In this document: piece by piece, positions 7,020-8,317 of the stretch
How positions within the stretch are numbered: the stretch's first letter is position 1
Layout of the letters: each line of letters starts with the position of its first letter
NCBI GenBank assembly: GCA_018813405.1
Contig: JAHJBW010000003.1
Span: 1-8,317 of the forward strand
DNA: 8,317 nucleotides
Direction of reading: 5' to 3'
From: Candidatus Margulisiibacteriota bacterium
GTDB lineage: Bacteria; Margulisbacteria; WOR-1; XYC2-FULL-46-14; JAHJBW01
Notes under the pieces: generated by a model
The model's input: the letters and a program-made list of their open reading frames with translations, nothing else
The model's database searches: none
What the model was told of the DNA's origin: nothing
Made by a program: the position numbers and the translations under genes

Positions 7020-7065
7020 GGCAATGGACAAGTCCCTCGGATCTTGAGACCTCGGGATCAAAAAT

Positions 7066-7094
7066 ATTATAGCACCTCGACAGCCCCTCGACAA
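7066..7094 (-). promoter_or_regulatory. Probable sigma-70 promoter of ilvC
   Basis: On the minus strand there is a perfect TATAAT (-10, 7066-7071) preceded by TG-n (extended -10). TTGTCG (7089-7094, 4 of 6 to TTGACA) lies 17 bp upstream as the -35. Transcription would start near 7059 and give a leader of about 115 bases before ilvC. The promoter lies after the nucleotidyltransferase gene ends (7134), so ilvC can be expressed independently of ilvN and the cassette. No T-box signature (TGGNACCGCG-like) was found in the leader. Confidence 0.65.
7072..7093 (-). repeat. Tandem 11-bp direct repeat inside the ilvC promoter
   Basis: On the minus strand, TGTCGAGGGGC (7083-7093) is followed immediately by TGTCGAGGTGC (7072-7082), 10 of 11 identical. 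The first copy overlaps the -35 element and the second abuts the -10. Two copies spaced by about one helical turn could be an operator for a regulator binding on one face of the DNA. No regulator gene is present in the window, so this role is inference. Confidence 0.6.
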
Positions 7095-7133
7095 TATTTG
7101 GGAAAATCTCAGTGCAAAGCTAAGGAATATTCA

Positions 7134-7571
7134 TTATTTGATTTTTTTTAAATCAATAATATCTTGGGGCCTTCCGGTAGCTTTTTTGTTTTTCTTTAGC
7201 TCGCTTATCCCTATAAAGTTTACCCTGACCTTGCCATATGTTCCTTTTTTCCGATGTTTCCATACTTTATCAAAAGAACAGCCGTCAATTGAGGTTAAAA
7301 GATCGATTCTCAAAGGCTCATAGCCAAGCTGGATAACCTTTCCAGTCAAAGAAAAATCTTCAACTTTCAATTTTAAACTTCCAAACCCAAACTCATTAAG
7401 CGCCTTTAAAATCTTTTTGGCGTTTGCAGGGCTTGGCTCAACTAAAAGGTCAATATCCTTTGTATATCTGGGAATAGAATAAAAGGCGAGCGCAAAAGCC
7501 CCTACAATACAATACTTAACTTTGTTTTTGTTGAATAACTTTAATAGTTCTTCGTAGTCTCTTTCCACCAT
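7134..7571 (-). CDS. AbiEii/DUF6036-like nucleotidyltransferase
   Basis: 145 aa with the signs of a small DNA polymerase beta-type nucleotidyltransferase. GAFALAFY (24-31) stands for the GG/GS turn and RYTKDID (34-40) gives the paired acids D38 and D40. RIDLL (88-92) supplies a third acid, D90, and a C-terminal GRPQDIIDL (133-141) is typical of AbiEii/DUF6036-type stand-alone enzymes. Such proteins may transfer nucleotides to RNA or protein and some are toxin-antitoxin components; which applies here is unknown. ATG 7571 overlaps the upstream small gene by 56 bp and lacks a close Shine-Dalgarno sequence (a G-run lies 14 bases upstream), so coupled translation is likely. It is AT-rich relative to ilvC (for example 19 of 60 G/C at 7321-7380 against 32 of 60 at 6301-6360). 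This suggests it was acquired together with its partner. Confidence 0.8.
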   Translation of the reverse strand: MVERDYEELLKLFNKNKVKYCIVGAFALAFYSIPRYTKDIDLLVEPSPANAKKILKALNEFGFGSLKLKVEDFSLTGKVIQLGYEPLRIDLLTSIDGCSFDKVWKHRKKGTYGKVRVNFIGISELKKNKKATGRPQDIIDLKKIK

Positions 7572-7728
7572 GAGGAGCTTTTTTACCCCCTATTTTATGA
7601 GCCATTTCTCTAAGCATTTGCATGGCTTCAACTCTTTCATTTGGGGTCATTTTTGAATAATACTCAACATCAGATCTTTCGGCTTCTTTAAACGACTTAA
7701 ATATTTTTAACCAGGCTTTTTTCTTCAC
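7516..7728 (-). CDS. 70-aa conserved partner of the nucleotidyltransferase
   Basis: This is a small charged protein with no membrane segment. It has the pattern SFKEAERSDVEYYSKMTPNE (12-31), then ERVEAMQMLRE, and ends in a basic RLRRTIKVIQQ stretch. I recognise this layout (S-x-x-EA-E, D-x-x-Y-(W/Y), TP-x-ER, then basic end) as that of small proteins commonly encoded just before AbiEii/DUF6036-type nucleotidyltransferases. A regulatory or antitoxin-like role is possible but not shown. The start is GTG 7726-7728, in the same reading frame as ilvN and separated from its TAA by a single ACT codon. No ideal Shine-Dalgarno sequence is seen (AAGGAA is 15 bases away), so translation may rely on ribosomes terminating on ilvN. 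The gene overlaps the nucleotidyltransferase start by 56 bp. Confidence 0.75.
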   Translation of the reverse strand: MKKKAWLKIFKSFKEAERSDVEYYSKMTPNERVEAMQMLREMAHKIGGKKAPHGGKRLRRTIKVIQQKQS

Positions 7729-7731
7729 AGT

Positions 7732-8214
7732 TTATTCCGCGCTTCCTTTAAGAAGCGCGATCTTCCCTGTCCTTACCAGTTCCTTGATCCCAAACCTGCG
7801 CACCAGTTCGATGAGGTTCTCCACTTTGCCGCCTTCGTCGGATATCTCAATCATAATTGAATCTTCCGAAACGTCAGAGATCCTGGCCTGGCAAATTTCA
7901 ACGATCTGGGTGATCTCCGGCCTTGTCTTTTCGTTAGCCGAAACCTTGATCAACGCCAACTCTCTCTCAACTGATTGGGTTTTTGGCAAATCAAAGACCT
8001 TGAGGGTATCGATCAGCTTGTAGAGCTGTTTGGTGATCTGTTCCAGTGTCTGCTCGTCGCCCTCGACCACGATGGTCATGCGGGAAACATCCGGGTTCTC
8101 GGTCGTTCCCACCGCCAAAGATTCGATATTGAATCCCCGGCGCGAAAAAAGCGACGCCACCCTCGAAAGGACACCCGGCTTATTTTCAACTATTACTGAT
8201 ATTGTGTGTTTCAT
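7732..8214 (-). CDS. ilvN: Acetolactate synthase small (regulatory) subunit
   Basis: 160 aa, the usual length for IlvN/IlvH. It binds the catalytic IlvB subunit in the cytoplasm, raises its activity and confers valine feedback inhibition at the first common step of branched-chain amino acid synthesis. The N-terminal ACT domain (about 2-77) begins HTISVIVENKPGVLSRV and continues with SRRGFNIESL and SRMTIVV. N11, G14 and N29, equivalent to residues tied to valine sensing in E. coli IlvH, are kept, so feedback control is probably intact. The C-terminal ALS regulatory domain occupies about 83-157 (ALIKVSA... IMIEISDEGGKVENL). The ATG at 8214 has only a weak GGA upstream. The catalytic ilvB is not in the window and is expected beyond the right edge. 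ilvH is an equally valid symbol. Confidence 0.95.
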   Translation of the reverse strand: MKHTISVIVENKPGVLSRVASLFSRRGFNIESLAVGTTENPDVSRMTIVVEGDEQTLEQITKQLYKLIDTLKVFDLPKTQSVERELALIKVSANEKTRPEITQIVEICQARISDVSEDSIMIEISDEGGKVENLIELVRRFGIKELVRTGKIALLKGSAE

Positions 8215-8317
8215 GTTTTAAATCCAAATGACAAAATCCAAATTAATCGATGGCAAACCAGAAAATATTTAATGATTTAGATTTCCCAGATTCATTTGTC
8301 ACCTGCCTGTCCGTCAG
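8215..8317 (-). other. AT-rich spacer upstream of ilvN with short direct repeat
   Basis: 103 bases to the window edge. AAATCCAAAT occurs twice (8220-8229 and 8234-8243, 14-bp offset), followed by ATTT-rich sequence. No supported coding region is seen. An open minus-strand frame from the edge reaches TAA after about 24 codons, but it shows no recognisable ilvB C-terminus. Such ATTTGG/CCAAAT spacers resemble low-complexity intergenic sequence of some candidate-phylum genomes (recollection, not tested). Confidence 0.4.

Noticed and set aside
6946..7060. T-box or other known riboswitch in front of ilvC
   Set aside because: No T-box antiterminator consensus, leader peptide with branched-chain codons, or terminator hairpin was found in the leader.
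8228..8256. Promoter for ilvN (TTGCCA at 8251-8256, TGTCAT at 8228-8233 on the minus strand, 17-bp spacer)
   Set aside because: The -10 match is only 4 of 6 and the start would leave about six bases before the ATG; this is within chance for AT-rich sequence.
8244..8317. C-terminal end of ilvB reading in from the right edge
   Set aside because: An open minus-strand frame of about 24 codons exists, but its residues do not resemble the acetolactate synthase C-terminus.

Overview
The window looks like chromosomal DNA from a bacterium of intermediate GC, probably an uncultivated lineage. I lean weakly towards Margulisbacteria/Saganbacteria- or Omnitrophota-type candidate phyla. That lean rests only on gene style: short class I KARI, many output-less sensor paralogs, and AT-rich 'aaatccaaat'-type spacers. 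No rRNA, tRNA, CRISPR array, transposase or phage gene is visible.

Left two thirds (1-5554, + strand): a tightly packed head-to-tail array of one partial and four complete membrane-protein genes. The four complete proteins are nearly equal in length (443, 444, 439, 441 aa). Each has about seven N-terminal membrane helices, then a PAS or PAS-like domain, then a helical/coiled-coil tail. None has a histidine kinase, GGDEF, EAL, phosphatase, MCP or DNA-binding domain. They fall into two subfamilies that alternate: B0 (partial), A1, B1, A2, B2. A-type proteins share a YxLQNRxSxxN signature and an IAATEILDxLG linker before a short, degenerate PAS. B-type proteins share a basic-loop/LPxxPLAI signature and a fuller PAS. 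Junctions are a 4-bp overlap, 2 bp and 5 bp, with one 82-bp gap (157-238). The array reads as repeatedly duplicated A/B gene pairs whose products probably work together, perhaps as heteromers, and this is the most unusual part of the window.

Right third (5519-8214, - strand): a branched-chain amino acid locus read right to left. It contains ilvN (acetolactate synthase regulatory subunit), then a two-gene AT-rich cassette (70-aa protein plus AbiEii/DUF6036-like nucleotidyltransferase), then a 188-bp intergenic stretch with a good promoter and palindromes. After that come ilvC (ketol-acid reductoisomerase) and a DedA-like 'small multidrug export' membrane protein that overlaps ilvC by 16 bp. 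IlvN and IlvC act in consecutive steps of valine/isoleucine synthesis; ilvB would be expected beyond the right edge. The cassette separates ilvN from ilvC, and ilvC has its own promoter, which contains an 11-bp tandem repeat spanning -35 to -10.

The two halves converge and their end genes overlap tail-to-tail by 36 bp (5519-5554), leaving no intergenic space for a terminator.
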